From Trichomonas vaginalis G3 (taxonomy: Eukaryota; Parabasalia; Trichomonadida; Trichomonadidae): a stretch of 64,000 nucleotides of DNA. The notes beneath the pieces are model-generated. The model was not told the origin of the DNA and ran no database searches. It worked only from the letters and a program-made list of their open reading frames with translations. Shown piece by piece: positions 51,649 through 61,987 of this stretch (position 1 is its first letter; each line of letters opens with the position of its first letter). Location of the stretch: assembly GCF_026262505.1 (NCBI RefSeq), contig NC_067206.1:12768205-12832204 (forward strand), in the 5' to 3' direction. The position numbers were made by a program, and so were the translations under genes.

Positions 51649-52302
51649 TTAAACAGTGTATAAATTTGGTTCGATAATTTGGTTATCATCAATGTTTTCG
51701 AGATCATTACCTATGCTACTTAATAAAGCGTCAATTTGAGATGAGCGTGTATTTACAATGCCAAGCTGGTAATCGATCCACCACGTCAATACTTGTGTTT
51801 GCTTTGCTTTATCGAGAAACATGATTTTTTCGAGATCTAGATTTCTTACGTATCCTGATAATTCATTGACATGAGTTCTAACTTTCTCTTGATATTTAGG
51901 ATTTTGATTTTCATTGTGTAAATAGGAGTAATCATGTGCAGAAATTGGAGGAAGGCATACAGATAGAACCGAATTTTTCCTTAGTATACTATCTATCTCT
52001 TCATCCTTTAATCCGGCTAATCTTGCCCTGTAAAAGGATCCATTCCTTAGCATTTGGCTTGAAAATGTTTGAAGTACAAATTTAGATGAGCTTGTATTAG
52101 ACGTAAGCTGTTGTGCCAGTTCTGTAAGAAATAATGCTGCGGATGCTTTTAATTCATCATTTTTATTAGAATTATTGTTGTCATTTCGATTTTTATATGG
52201 AACTGAATCAACTCTAGCATTTCGCCTTCCTAATCCAGAGTCTAGTTTTTCTTCAGGATAAACTTTACCAGATTTCATTTTGGAAGGAATGATTTTCTTC
52301 AT
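51649..52302 (-). CDS. soluble protein, unknown
   Basis: 217 residues from the ATG at 52300-52302. The N-terminal 50 residues are basic, polar and low complexity (RNDNNNSNKND). The rest is mostly alpha-helical with a LPPISAHDY segment and a conserved-looking LTWWIDYQLGI helix near residue 172. No membrane span. No recognised family. 3' end convergent with the PDI-like gene. Confidence 0.6.
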   Translation of the reverse strand: MKKIIPSKMKSGKVYPEEKLDSGLGRRNARVDSVPYKNRNDNNNSNKNDELKASAALFLTELAQQLTSNTSSSKFVLQTFSSQMLRNGSFYRARLAGLKDEEIDSILRKNSVLSVCLPPISAHDYSYLHNENQNPKYQEKVRTHVNELSGYVRNLDLEKIMFLDKAKQTQVLTWWIDYQLGIVNTRSSQIDALLSSIGNDLENIDDNQIIEPNLYTV

Positions 52303-52512
52303 TTGTTTTAAGATAAACTCATTATTTTAAACATGTGTTCAATCATCATTATTCTATATTTCTGAGAATTTGATAATAATTTTCTTAATTATACCCTCAG
52401 ACTGATCATTAACCAATCATTCGTTGCATAAACCTGTAAATCTTAATATTTGTAAGACTGTGAAAAGAATATGAGATAATTTAAAATTGCAATGGTAAAT
52501 TTTATTCATTTT

Positions 52513-53220
52513 TTATTGGATCAAGTTTTCTGGATCTGTGATTTGGTCAAGTGTGGCAAGTGGAACAAACTTCTTGTCTGTGATGACCTTCCAGTTATCG
52601 AGGTTCAAAAGCTTATCGTTGAGCTTCTGCTGAAGTTCTGGCTGCATGGCAATTCTCTTTGGTGAGTTTGCGCCATGAATACCGATTGATCTGAGGATTG
52701 TGAAGCCAGAGTAGTTGAAAGCGTAGAGAGCACTCCATGTGTAAGCATCAAGGCCGTTTCCTTCCTTAGGATCGAAGAACATTGGTGCACTGCCTGTAGA
52801 GATGACAGATGTAACCTTCTTGCCGGCGAGATAGCCCTTGTCGAGCATGTGCTCGAAGTCCCAAGCAAATGGAACGTTGAGAACTCTCTCTGTATATGCA
52901 TAGACGCATGATGGGAATCTGCCGTACCACATTGGGGCGAAGATGACAACGTGTGTTGCTCACTTGAGATTCTCTTGCTGGACCTTGATTTCATCAATCA
53001 AGTTGTCTTGGCCTGTAACTGCGAAGATTGAGAATGTGCCATCTGGGATCTTCTTGAAGTCCTTGGCTGTCAATGTTCTGTCAAAGCCAGACTCAACGAG
53101 GTTAACGTATCTGACTTCATGGCCAGCCTTCTCTAAGGCTGCCTTTGCGGAGTCAGCAAATCTGAAAGCTGTTGCCTTGTGTGTTGGATCAACATGTGCG
53201 ACGAGGAAAAGAACACGCAT
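52513..53220 (-). pseudogene. flavodoxin-fold NAD(P)H:quinone oxidoreductase-like gene with one in-frame TGA
   Basis: The ATG at 53218-53220 is preceded directly by TCACTTCTCACTA (53221-53233 on the minus strand), an excellent trichomonad initiator. About 235 codons of the NQO/MdaB-type flavodoxin fold: first strand VLFLVAHVDP, the FAPMWYGRFP loop, AFAWDFE-like segment, SVISTGSAP, and a C-terminal helix. Reaction in the family: two-electron reduction of quinones with FMN/FAD and NAD(P)H. One TGA (52960-52962) interrupts the frame, at a position where Trp would suit the family (LK-stop-ATHVVIF). All else is intact, and codon bias is that of a well expressed gene. Confidence 0.8.
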
Positions 53221-54003
53221 TAGTGAGAAGTGAAGAGATTTACTCAAATTTATACAATTCTCAAATTTTTCGTATTTTCAATGAACATTCAAATTTCTGA
53301 GGTTCTCAAAAGATTTTACAATGATAAAAAATTGGCGCAGTTTTTGGATTTTTATTGCACAATTAATTACCGATATTGGATTGTTATAAGGATTCTTTGT
53401 GACAATTCATTAGATTTCAAGTAACTGCAAATTTGCTATTATTAATAGATGAGCACGCTCCCTACTTGGAGGATATTGTATATCTTGCATACATGTATGA
53501 TGTATACCCGATCATTCATATATTTAAGATTTGTCTTTAAATTTGATAGATAATGTAGAATTATTGTGATATTTCGAATCAAATTATTACGCTGATTAAG
53601 GAAATCAAAAATTAAAGATAATCTCATAATAAGAACATATTATTTGGATATCGATATAAATTAGATAATTTGCGTGTTTCTCTTATTTGTATGAAACAAA
53701 AAGCTATGAGTTAATATGGAAGTGTTTTTCCTGACACATTGCAAATAGAGAGAGCTGCAAAATGCATCTTGAATATCCTCGAATTTTTAGTAAATTGTAA
53801 GGCCCAAAAATCATCTTTTCATCAATATCTCATATGGTGAAGTTCCATTAACTTATCATATTGCCCTATATTAGATACTATACTGCATAATTTTAAAGAT
53901 TAGGAACCTAATCTCTGAAAGAAATGAAGTTGGAATACAAGGTAAAAAGTTTCGTTTTTTAGGAATCCGAAAAAGTGACAAAAATATGAACATTGATTTT
54001 AAC
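53221..54003. other. intergenic, nothing recognised apart from promoters
   Basis: AT-rich spacer between divergent genes. The initiator of the NQO-like gene is at 53221-53233. No other gene, RNA or repeat seen. Confidence 0.55.
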
Positions 54004-54075
54004 ATGAATCCCTATGCAATTTTGTTTTTTGTCCTATTTATAATATTTCAATAATAATTGTATTCATAATATTTA

Positions 54076-55248
54076 GTGCTATTTTTCTCCCATAAAGAAT
54101 CATTTTACATCAAATCAAGATCTCCTTGGTGCATCTTCTCATCAGCAATAGGTCAATACTTAATGACTTCCGCTGAATCATGGAAGGTAGTAATAGGGCC
54201 AACTCAATTTCCAAATATCATCGATCATTTGTTTTTATGGATTTTTATTCCATTACATTTTATTCCTTACCCCGTTAGAGCACTTCAATTCATCATTAAA
54301 TATCATATCGGCAAAGCATATGCCGATAAAGAAGAAGTTGAAGATAATCAAACTGATGGAACGTATTCCAAGCATTGGATTAACGTTTCAAAGCATAAAT
54401 TTTTCCTTACAGACTATGCCTTCCTATTCTACTCATTATTGCTTCTCATGGGTCCATTTATTCTCGGAATGTACAGATTAATTAAATATCAAGAAAACCA
54501 GCCAGGCCATTATGGTAATGGCATTCAAAAGTCTACATATATATTTTCTGCCATCCTTGTTGCCTTTATTTCCATTTTTCTTTGGGTTTGTGTTTATTTC
54601 CTCCGAAACGTTCATGATGAAATCGCTATTAATACAGAACTTAAACTAATCGGTATAGCATGGATAATAGCCGTTCCTTTCTACGTAGCTTTTGGCATAG
54701 CTAATATTGAAAAGCCAGATGTGATTCCTCCAGAAAGCCCACCTATCTGCTGCATCATTCTTTGCATGGTGTCATTCATGATATCATTTTCTTTGCCCGT
54801 AAGTCTTGCAACTTGGAAAAATCCGGATTTCAAGTTGACAATTCCGGAATTCAGATCAGTTGATAACGTTCTTGAAGACCCTAACGCTTATAAAATGCTA
54901 AGAAAGTTCATGCAATCGAATACATGCGTCGAAGGACTACTTTTCTTAAGAGATACGATGAAATACAAAAGTGAAACAGATCCGGACAAATTACATGACA
55001 TGGCCCATAGAATTTACGAAAAATATATTTTTGAAGAGGCTCCGATGGAAATTAACATTGGTGCGCTGATTAGAACTGAATGTCTCAAGCATATCAATGA
55101 AATTTCTCCAAATGTATTTGATAGAGCTATACAAGAGATCAAAAAGCTTATTAATCAGGACCAATTGCCTAGATTCATGCAATCTTCTGAAATGATGCAA
55201 TATATTAAGAATTACAAGGTTAGTGTAATCCCAGAATCAATGGTATAA
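54076..55248 (+). CDS. 7TM-RGS-type membrane protein, 5' end unresolved
   Basis: 390 codons; the outermost codon is GTG and the first ATG is codon 30 (54163). Five or six transmembrane helices are visible between residues 50 and 255 (for example FLFYSLLLLMGPFILGMY). A cytoplasmic RGS domain follows at about 262-372 (LEDPNAYKMLRKFM, then FIFEEAPMEIN-like core and FDRAIQEIKKLI). This combination is that of plant AtRGS1-like receptors, which speed GTP hydrolysis by G-alpha. Upstream, an ATG at 54004 in the same frame encodes a hydrophobic MNPYAILFFVLFIIF segment, separated by about 30 nt with stops. A small intron or decay could lie there. Confidence 0.75.
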   Translation: MLFFSHKESFYIKSRSPWCIFSSAIGQYLMTSAESWKVVIGPTQFPNIIDHLFLWIFIPLHFIPYPVRALQFIIKYHIGKAYADKEEVEDNQTDGTYSKHWINVSKHKFFLTDYAFLFYSLLLLMGPFILGMYRLIKYQENQPGHYGNGIQKSTYIFSAILVAFISIFLWVCVYFLRNVHDEIAINTELKLIGIAWIIAVPFYVAFGIANIEKPDVIPPESPPICCIILCMVSFMISFSLPVSLATWKNPDFKLTIPEFRSVDNVLEDPNAYKMLRKFMQSNTCVEGLLFLRDTMKYKSETDPDKLHDMAHRIYEKYIFEEAPMEINIGALIRTECLKHINEISPNVFDRAIQEIKKLINQDQLPRFMQSSEMMQYIKNYKVSVIPESMV

Positions 55249-55548
55249 CTGAGCACTTGTTTATTTGTTTGTTATTTTAAAAAAAATTAAGAAAATTAAA
55301 AAAATTTTTTTTTCTTTCGGATAAAAACTTAATTTAACTTTGTTAGATAGATATTTTGTGCATTTGTTTCTAGCACGTCAGATATAACTAGAGATATTGG
55401 TTCAATGCGAATTACATTTTCACTTAAAAATGTCAATCTCATGATAAAAAGACTATTTCCAGAAGTATTAACATTTAAAGTTATATGTGTGTGATTAAGG
55501 CTCCAGGTACAATTTCTTATAAAGAGTGGTAAATATAAACAAGTAAAA
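55249..55548. other. intergenic, nothing recognised
   Basis: Starts with a homopolymeric A/T tract (55278-55316). A 79-codon frame on the minus strand at 55329-55568 has no support. Confidence 0.5.
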
Positions 55549-55731
55549 TCTTTAGATTCACCACTCATTTTTGCATCACAAAAAGGTCATCTTGAAGTTG
55601 TGAAATATCTTTTCTCTGTTGGAGCTGATAAAGAAGCATAGAATAATGATGGAAAGACTGCTCTTGATGTCGCAAGTAGTTATGTGAAAAAATACTTTTT
55701 AAAAGACAACTATTTGTATTTGAATTACTAA
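55549..55731 (+). pseudogene. ankyrin-repeat fragment
   Basis: A frame encoding SPLIFASQKGHLEVVKYLF, then GADKEA, a TAG, then NNDGKTALDVASSYVKKY. These are the last one and a half ankyrin repeats of a typical Trichomonas ankyrin protein; the upstream part is missing. A relic. Confidence 0.7.
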
Positions 55732-56073
55732 AACTTTTGATTTTTTTATTCTCTGATATAAACTCTCAAATAATTCATTATCCAATACATTATATTTCCT
55801 GCTTCCATAAGTTACCCAGAATATATGTAAGGAAGCAGGTCTCAGGAGTACTGTTACTTGTTTGTCTTCAAAAAATCAACAGACATTTGTCAGTTCTTCT
55901 TTAGATGGAACTGTCAGAATTTGAGATGTTAGAGAAGGAAAAGAACTCAATAAAATAGAACTGAATGATACACCAGTTTGAAATAAAGAAATTTATTTAA
56001 TGTTAATTTTACTTCGATTGAAATAGAAAAAACGAATAAAAAAATCCAATTTCATTGATGAGGTGAAATAATT
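55732..56073. other. intergenic, nothing recognised
   Basis: AT-rich spacer; no gene or structured repeat seen. Confidence 0.55.
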
Positions 56074-57591
56074 TCAGTCAACTTTTGTTGCTGGCTCAGC
56101 ACCATGTGAAATTAAAACTTCAATAACTGCTTGGTTATTATAATGAGAGGCGGCTTGAAGTGGAGTTTCTTCAAAGATATCTTTTGCATTTACGTCAACT
56201 CCACTTGAAATAAGTAATTCGGCTGCTTCCTTGTTGTTATTACATGCTGCAATATGAAGACATGTCCTTCCGTTTTGATTTTTACAATTGACTTCAGCAC
56301 CATTCAAAATAAAAAGTCGTGAAATATCAATCCATGAATTTCCAACAGCGATATGAAGGTGACTGTTATTAAAATTATCATATGCGTTAATCTCTGCACC
56401 ATGAGATACTAGAAATTCAATAGCTTCTTTGCATCTGTTTAGTGTAGCAACATGTAGAGCAGATCTTTTAGTTGTGTTAACTGCATTGATATCTGCACCA
56501 TGAGAAAAAAGTACTTTTAATATATCGACAAGATTATTTTCAGCTGCAAAATAAACCGCTGTTCTACCGAATTCATCTTTTCCATTTATATCGATACCTT
56601 TTGAAATAAGGAGTTCTAATGACTCTATGTTATTGTACAATGTAGCAATATGAAGTGCAGTTCTTCCGAGTTGATCTCTTGAATTTATGTTTACTCCCTG
56701 CGCAAGAAAATACTCAATCAACGAATTTCCAAAGCACGATGAATAAACGAAGCATTTTTCGATATCATTTGTTTGATCTAAATATATTAATAAGGCTTGT
56801 AGATTGTTGAATTTGCAGCAATAGTCCAAATCGATTTTTAATCCATATTCGTTCATCAAAAAACAAACAAAATCGATGTTATGTGAAATAATTGCGTATT
56901 TCATGCATTTTTCAGTTGGTTGTTGATATTTCAAACATTCATTGACGATATCAGGAATACCACTTAAAAAAGATAGCAACAGACATTCATCTGTAATTTC
57001 GGATTTGTAATTCGATCTCAAAATCTTGAAGCAATCAACAGCCCCATAATAGCAACATAATTCAAGCAATGTATACTGAATAATATCAGTAGAAAACAAA
57101 CCATTGTCATAGACTTTGTTTGCATTGAATCCTTCTTTTCCCGTTTGAATAATGAATGATTCTTTATCATTATTCATTATTGATTTATAAAGTTCATCAT
57201 TTTCATATGAACTCAAGCTATTTGATGCCATAAAATTTTTGAAATTTAATTTATGTTTTACGTCATAGACAACACCTGTTTCTTTATAAATTAAATAATC
57301 AAATAAAATAGAAATGTGTGGTATTTCTTTTGGCTTGAATTCATCAACTAACTTTTTAAAGATACCATAATACGATTTCATGTAACGGTTTCTGAATTTT
57401 TCGGCATTGCAAATACCGCTCAGAACGTAAGATAGTGAAATTGTATTAGTTTCCATTAATTTTGTCTTAATTAATTGGTAAATGTTCTCGATTTCTTCTT
57501 CATTTTCTGATTTAAGACTGTATATAGCATTAAATGTATCAGTTACATCCTTATATTTCTCTGTAAGTTCAGAAAAAATCATTTTATTCAT
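56074..57591 (-). CDS. ankyrin-repeat protein with DUF3447-type region
   Basis: 505 residues from the ATG at 57589-57591, intact. An N-terminal helical region (1-115) is followed by a DUF3447-like block (about 130-265, with YTLLELCCYYGAVDCFKIL and CMKYAIISHNIDFVCFLM), then six full ankyrin repeats of 33 residues (about 300-505; GRTALHIA, GRTAVYFA, KRSALHVA, NNSHLHIA, GRTCLHIA, EETPLQAA). This is the standard layout of the very large Trichomonas ankyrin family. Cytosolic scaffold role likely; partners unknown. Confidence 0.93.
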   Translation of the reverse strand: MNKMIFSELTEKYKDVTDTFNAIYSLKSENEEEIENIYQLIKTKLMETNTISLSYVLSGICNAEKFRNRYMKSYYGIFKKLVDEFKPKEIPHISILFDYLIYKETGVVYDVKHKLNFKNFMASNSLSSYENDELYKSIMNNDKESFIIQTGKEGFNANKVYDNGLFSTDIIQYTLLELCCYYGAVDCFKILRSNYKSEITDECLLLSFLSGIPDIVNECLKYQQPTEKCMKYAIISHNIDFVCFLMNEYGLKIDLDYCCKFNNLQALLIYLDQTNDIEKCFVYSSCFGNSLIEYFLAQGVNINSRDQLGRTALHIATLYNNIESLELLISKGIDINGKDEFGRTAVYFAAENNLVDILKVLFSHGADINAVNTTKRSALHVATLNRCKEAIEFLVSHGAEINAYDNFNNSHLHIAVGNSWIDISRLFILNGAEVNCKNQNGRTCLHIAACNNNKEAAELLISSGVDVNAKDIFEETPLQAASHYNNQAVIEVLISHGAEPATKVD

Positions 57592-57721
57592 TTTTTATAA
57601 CTCTGCCAAAATTGTCACTTTTATCTGACCGAAAATCATTTCAATTATCTCTCATTCTCTGATATCGAATAACTTAGTAACCTGTTTGTTATTGTAGACT
57701 TTAAAAAAATCCAGAATCTTC

Positions 57722-57916
57722 CTAAAAAAATATTTTCCTGGAAGCAACAAAATTTCCAGATTTTACATTCCTAAGTTTTACAGTAAGATCATTAAATTTA
57801 TTTAAAACATATGATTCCTTATCATCTTTGATAGAATCAAGGACTTTCTTAACATTATCTTGATCACTTTGTTTGCTTGACAAAGTCTTGACTAAGAAAC
57901 AATTCAAATCTTCCAT
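57722..57916 (-). pseudogene. short relic, ankyrin-family N-terminus possible
   Basis: 64 codons from an ATG (MEDLNCFLVKTLSSKQ), helical and acidic/basic mixed, lying just downstream of a degenerate stretch (57922-58213) with two overlapping frames and no motif. The segment has the look of N-terminal regions of Trichomonas ankyrin or BTB-like families, but the similarity is vague. Confidence 0.3.
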
Positions 57917-58270
57917 TTGATTTAATTAAGTTTAAATGATAATTTAGAGGATCCAAACTCAATACGTTCAGTATTTTGAATCTGTATGTTTCTTGGAATG
58001 GAATACTGTTGCTCGTTCATAACTTGAATGTGGAATGTTGACTGATAAGAGTGTACTATGCACTCTTGTTGGTCTGCAACTCTCATTCTGGGAGATACTG
58101 CCTCTACATATCTCATGGAATGACATACTGTTCCATAGCCAATTCGAAAAAGCCATATTAGAGAAACCTAAATGAAAACGAAATTTATGATCAACAAATC
58201 TCAGAGGAAACATTTATTGAGCTGAATAAGTAATACTTTTATAAAATGAGTTGAGAGCAAAATTGAATAT

Positions 58271-59185
58271 TCAAAAATAGGTTTGGACAGATCGCTTTGC
58301 ACCATATTGCTCAAGTAATGATATCATCTCTTTATCTTCTTTAATATATGCATAATCAACAGCAGATAGACCAGAATTATCTTTTGCATTAATGTCAATA
58401 TTGTGCATTAAAAGGTATTTTGCTTTATCTACATCTTCCAGACTCACTGCAAAATGTAGTGAGGAGTATCCATGTATCTCTTTATCATTTATATTTGCAC
58501 CATTAGATAAAAGTATTTCTGCAATTTCAAAACTGTTTTGGTGTATTGCAACTAGCAGGGGAGTAATTCCGTTATTTGTTTTTATATTTATATTGGCTCC
58601 ATTTAAAATGAGAAGCTTAGCTGTATCAAATGAATTATATTGAACTGCATAATGGAGTGCAGTTTTTCCTTCATTATCTTGCTCGTCGACAAAGGCAATT
58701 GTTTCACCAAAATTACCTTTTGTAATAATTTTCTTACTATGCAAAATAAGAAATTCTGCAGCATCATAATTATTTGTTAGAGCTGCCACTTGAAGAATGG
58801 TCATTCCGTTTTTATTTTTTGCATTAATATCTGCACCATTTTCAATAAGAAATTCGATCATTTTTTTGTTACTGAATGAAGCTGCATAATTTAGAATAGA
58901 TTTCCTGTTTTTATCAGTTGAATTAATATTTACTCCACGAGAAACAAGAAATTTGACTATTTCTATATTACCAATAAGGGCTGCTAAATGAAGGGCTGTA
59001 ACATGAGAGTGATTGTCTTTTGCATTAATATCAACTCCTTGTGAAATAAAATATTCGAAAATAGAAGTGCTGAAACAGGGAGTAACTCTAGGGTTGTTAA
59101 AAATATCAAAAATTAGCGTTTTGAAGACACCATGGTGTCTTATAATTTTCCCTTCCTTATTGGCGTGTAGAAATAAATGCGCCAA
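58271..59185 (-). pseudogene. ankyrin-repeat gene lacking a normal start
   Basis: 304 codons; the outermost codon is TTG and no ATG lies in the first 130 codons, so the 5' end is lost. Seven ankyrin repeats are clear (VTALHLAAL, RKSILNYAA, GMTILQVAA, GKTALHYAV, GITPLLVAI, GYSSLHFAV, GLSAVDYAY), with an extra insert of about 12 residues (FGETIAFVDEQD) before the fourth. It sits head to tail with the 56074 gene on the same strand, probably from family duplication. Confidence 0.75.
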
Positions 59186-60640
59186 TAGATTGAAGAAGAA
59201 GAATTGTTTTTCTCTTAATGAACTTTAATCCTTTTGATATAAGAATATTAAAAACATTAATATAATTTCGATTTCGGAAATTAAATTTCCAAATTTTTTG
59301 TCGATTTCGGAAATAACAGGATCCCGCATCCAACACGCAACAACAAAACACAAAACACACTTTTTGGTTCTTTCATCGTTTTAATCGTAATTTATGTAAT
59401 ACATGATTTGGATAAATTTTACAAAAATAGAACCTATATTATATTCTTTTCAAAGATTCTTGCAAATCATCAAAAATAATTGTATTTTAAAAAACGATTA
59501 AATTATCCTTTCATTATTTTAAACTTAAATTAGTTTTTATGATTGACTAAAGCAATCATATTTATTCATCATTAAATAAACAAAAAAATAATATTTGAGA
59601 GTTATTTCAAAAAAACACATTGAATTTATTAATTTGTCTCAATTTCAGTATTATAAATTTTTATAATTTCAATATTTTGAAATACACTTTTTAATATTTC
59701 AATATTTATGATATTTCAATGTTTTAAGTGGTCTCAAATTGAGCTTCTCAAATATAAGTTGGCCTATTCAAATAATAAAATTAAATCATATTTCAAATAA
59801 TAAATAAAAGTAAGGGTTTCGTTTTGCTAAAATTGTCACTTTTATAGCATATTTGTTTTTGGATGTTTTGCGAAACCAAAAAAAAACTATGATATACAAT
59901 GTGTGTGTAAAGAAAATACTTTATTTACTAGTTAAAAATCATTTGGTATTGATCAAGTTATTTTTTCTGGATAAGATATTATATGGATAATTGGATAGAA
60001 AATACAATTATATAATCTTGTACCTATGGCATTCCAAACGGGAACCGCGGTTGGTTACCATGGATTTCCGTCACCGGTCACATTTTAAAGATTTTTTAAA
60101 GCCTTTATAAAATATGCTTTGTAAATCATTTTTTGTAAATCGGCAAAAATTTGGTAATTTTCTTCAACTAATAAATCTGCGAATAGCATTTATAATACAA
60201 GAACAATCTTTTAAAATGCGTTTGATTCATTTTTGTATAATTTCATATAGGCACATATATTCTTCCGGGACTTTCCGTGATTTTACCGTAAAATCATTAG
60301 TTTACACCAATTTTTCCGTATTTTGAATAGTTTACTGCACTTTTTCCGTAAAATTGAGTTACGGGAATCCGCAAAATTTCCGGACCTCATTTTTCATAGA
60401 ATATAATAATAATATTTGATAAAAAGATATATTATTTGTATTTTTGATTTTTGAATTACGTAAAAAGTGAATTGTTAACTTGATTTTTTATATGGTTAAT
60501 TTTTCAAATGATATTATGAAGATCTAAAATATTAAAAGTAAAAAATTGAATTACGGAAAAAGTGAGGTCAAAAGTGAAATAAATTTGCAGAACAATTTTC
60601 ATTGAAATAAGCTTTATTTTTTTATTATTAATAACAATGC
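59186..60640. other. gene-poor repeat-rich DNA
   Basis: No gene seen. AAGGGTTTCGTTTTGC at about 59813 also occurs in the palindrome arms at 62766 and 63208, so a related repeat end lies here. Around 60260-60570 motifs TTTTTCCGTAAA and TACGGAAAAAGTG recur in both orientations, suggesting the remnant of another inverted-repeat element. Confidence 0.55.
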
Positions 60641-61310
60641 TGTAATAAACAGAAATTCATCAAAAGTGACAGCTCTCAATTTTTGACATTTGTAAATTCT
60701 AAATTGAATGAGAAAAATGAAATAATACTAAGCATAATACAATATTCTAGATTTAATTATAATTAGGAAAAAGTTAGTTTTGAGAGTACTTTTCATAGGC
60801 ATATAGAATGAAATCTTCTGAAAAATATATATCACATAAACTCACATTATTTTCTATATATATAACTATTTTATATAAAAATCAAATTCAATGATCTTAA
60901 AAGCGAAGGATAAACCTCAAAATTTACGAATATAATGAGTGGTAATATAATGCTTATCTATCATAAAACCATATGAAATATCAATTTTGCTTTACGCCTA
61001 ATTTTTGACGACAATTAGCAAAAAATGTTAAATGTTAACACTCAGTCCATTTGAATATGAAAAATAAAATTGACTTTGATTAAATGTTTTTATTTATCAT
61101 GCAATTCTTCTTGCGACCAAAGATTTGAATAAAATTTCAAAAAATAAGATAGCTTAAAAAATAATATACGGTAGTTTACTAATAATAGATGAATAGTATA
61201 TAAATTCTATTAAAATGGATTTGATCCAAAAAAATATATAAAATTTGATCATAAATAAAATCGTTTTAAATTACTTCTTCATTTAAATTATAACAATTAT
61301 TTTTGGTTTT
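60641..61310 (+). repeat. half copy of the fold-back element
   Basis: Matches 45131-45800 over about 670 bp with a few small indels, starting TGTAATAAACAGAAATTC and ending at ATTTTTGGTTTTAT. It lacks the second palindrome arm and the right end. Either a truncated copy or an ancestral form before arm duplication. Confidence 0.88.
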
Positions 61311-61724
61311 ATCGTTTTTAAAGCTCATGTGTTTTTTTTAACCACAGAATACTTATGTGCTGTAGCAAGCTTGCAATCCAAAGCTCACGTTAGACAACAA
61401 GAGTCATGAAGTCTCATACTAAGGATATCCAACATATATTTTAATAATCTAATGTTTGTGACAAATATTCAACATAAAATTAAGTTTTCGTTTCGTTACA
61501 AGGCATTCATACTTTGGAGATATCATATTTAATGTACAGAAAAGTTAATATTAAACAATACATGCTAAAGAATTAATAAATAAGATAATAAAATAAATTT
61601 ATACGTAATTACTTTCATTTTAATATGCTTTATGCTGTATAATATGATTAAGAGGCATTAAAAGGTTCCATAGTCTGCTTTTATAGGCAAGATTTTTGAT
61701 AAAAATTTTAAATTTTGAAAAATG

Positions 61725-61816
61725 ATGAGAAAAGGAAAAAAAAGGTAAATGAGAGCAAGAGGAGGGAAAAAAAGAAAAAGAAAAGGAAGGGAAGGGAAAA
61801 ATAAAAGAAAGAAGGA
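61725..61816 (+). repeat. polypurine tract
   Basis: About 90 bases almost purely A and G, with GGAGGG and GGAAGGGAAGGG runs. Such tracts can form triplex structures; no gene function visible. Confidence 0.75.
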
Positions 61817-61846
61817 CATATAAAAATTTAGATGCGCATTCTTAAT

Positions 61847-61881
61847 GCCGAGGCGGCTTGCCGCCGAGGCGCGATTTTTTT
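61847..61881 (+). other. GC-rich hairpin followed by T-run
   Basis: A perfect 6-bp stem GGCGGC-TT-GCCGCC (61852-61865) inside a GC-rich stretch, then GAGGCGCGA and eight T. In a bacterium this would be called an intrinsic terminator. Here it is an isolated GC island in very AT-rich DNA. Confidence 0.5.
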
Positions 61882-61987
61882 AGGCCTCTACGGTAACCCG
61901 GCAATGTTTTTTTAAATCTTGTACAGCCCTACTTGTACCTGGTTTAATTAAGCTAATTGTCATCAGAAACTTGTAATTTTTATGAAT

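Noticed and set aside
55329-55568. 79-codon minus-strand frame
   Set aside because: Overlaps the ankyrin relic, no motif or initiator.
57922-58213. Two overlapping minus-strand frames
   Set aside because: No family signal; degenerate DNA.
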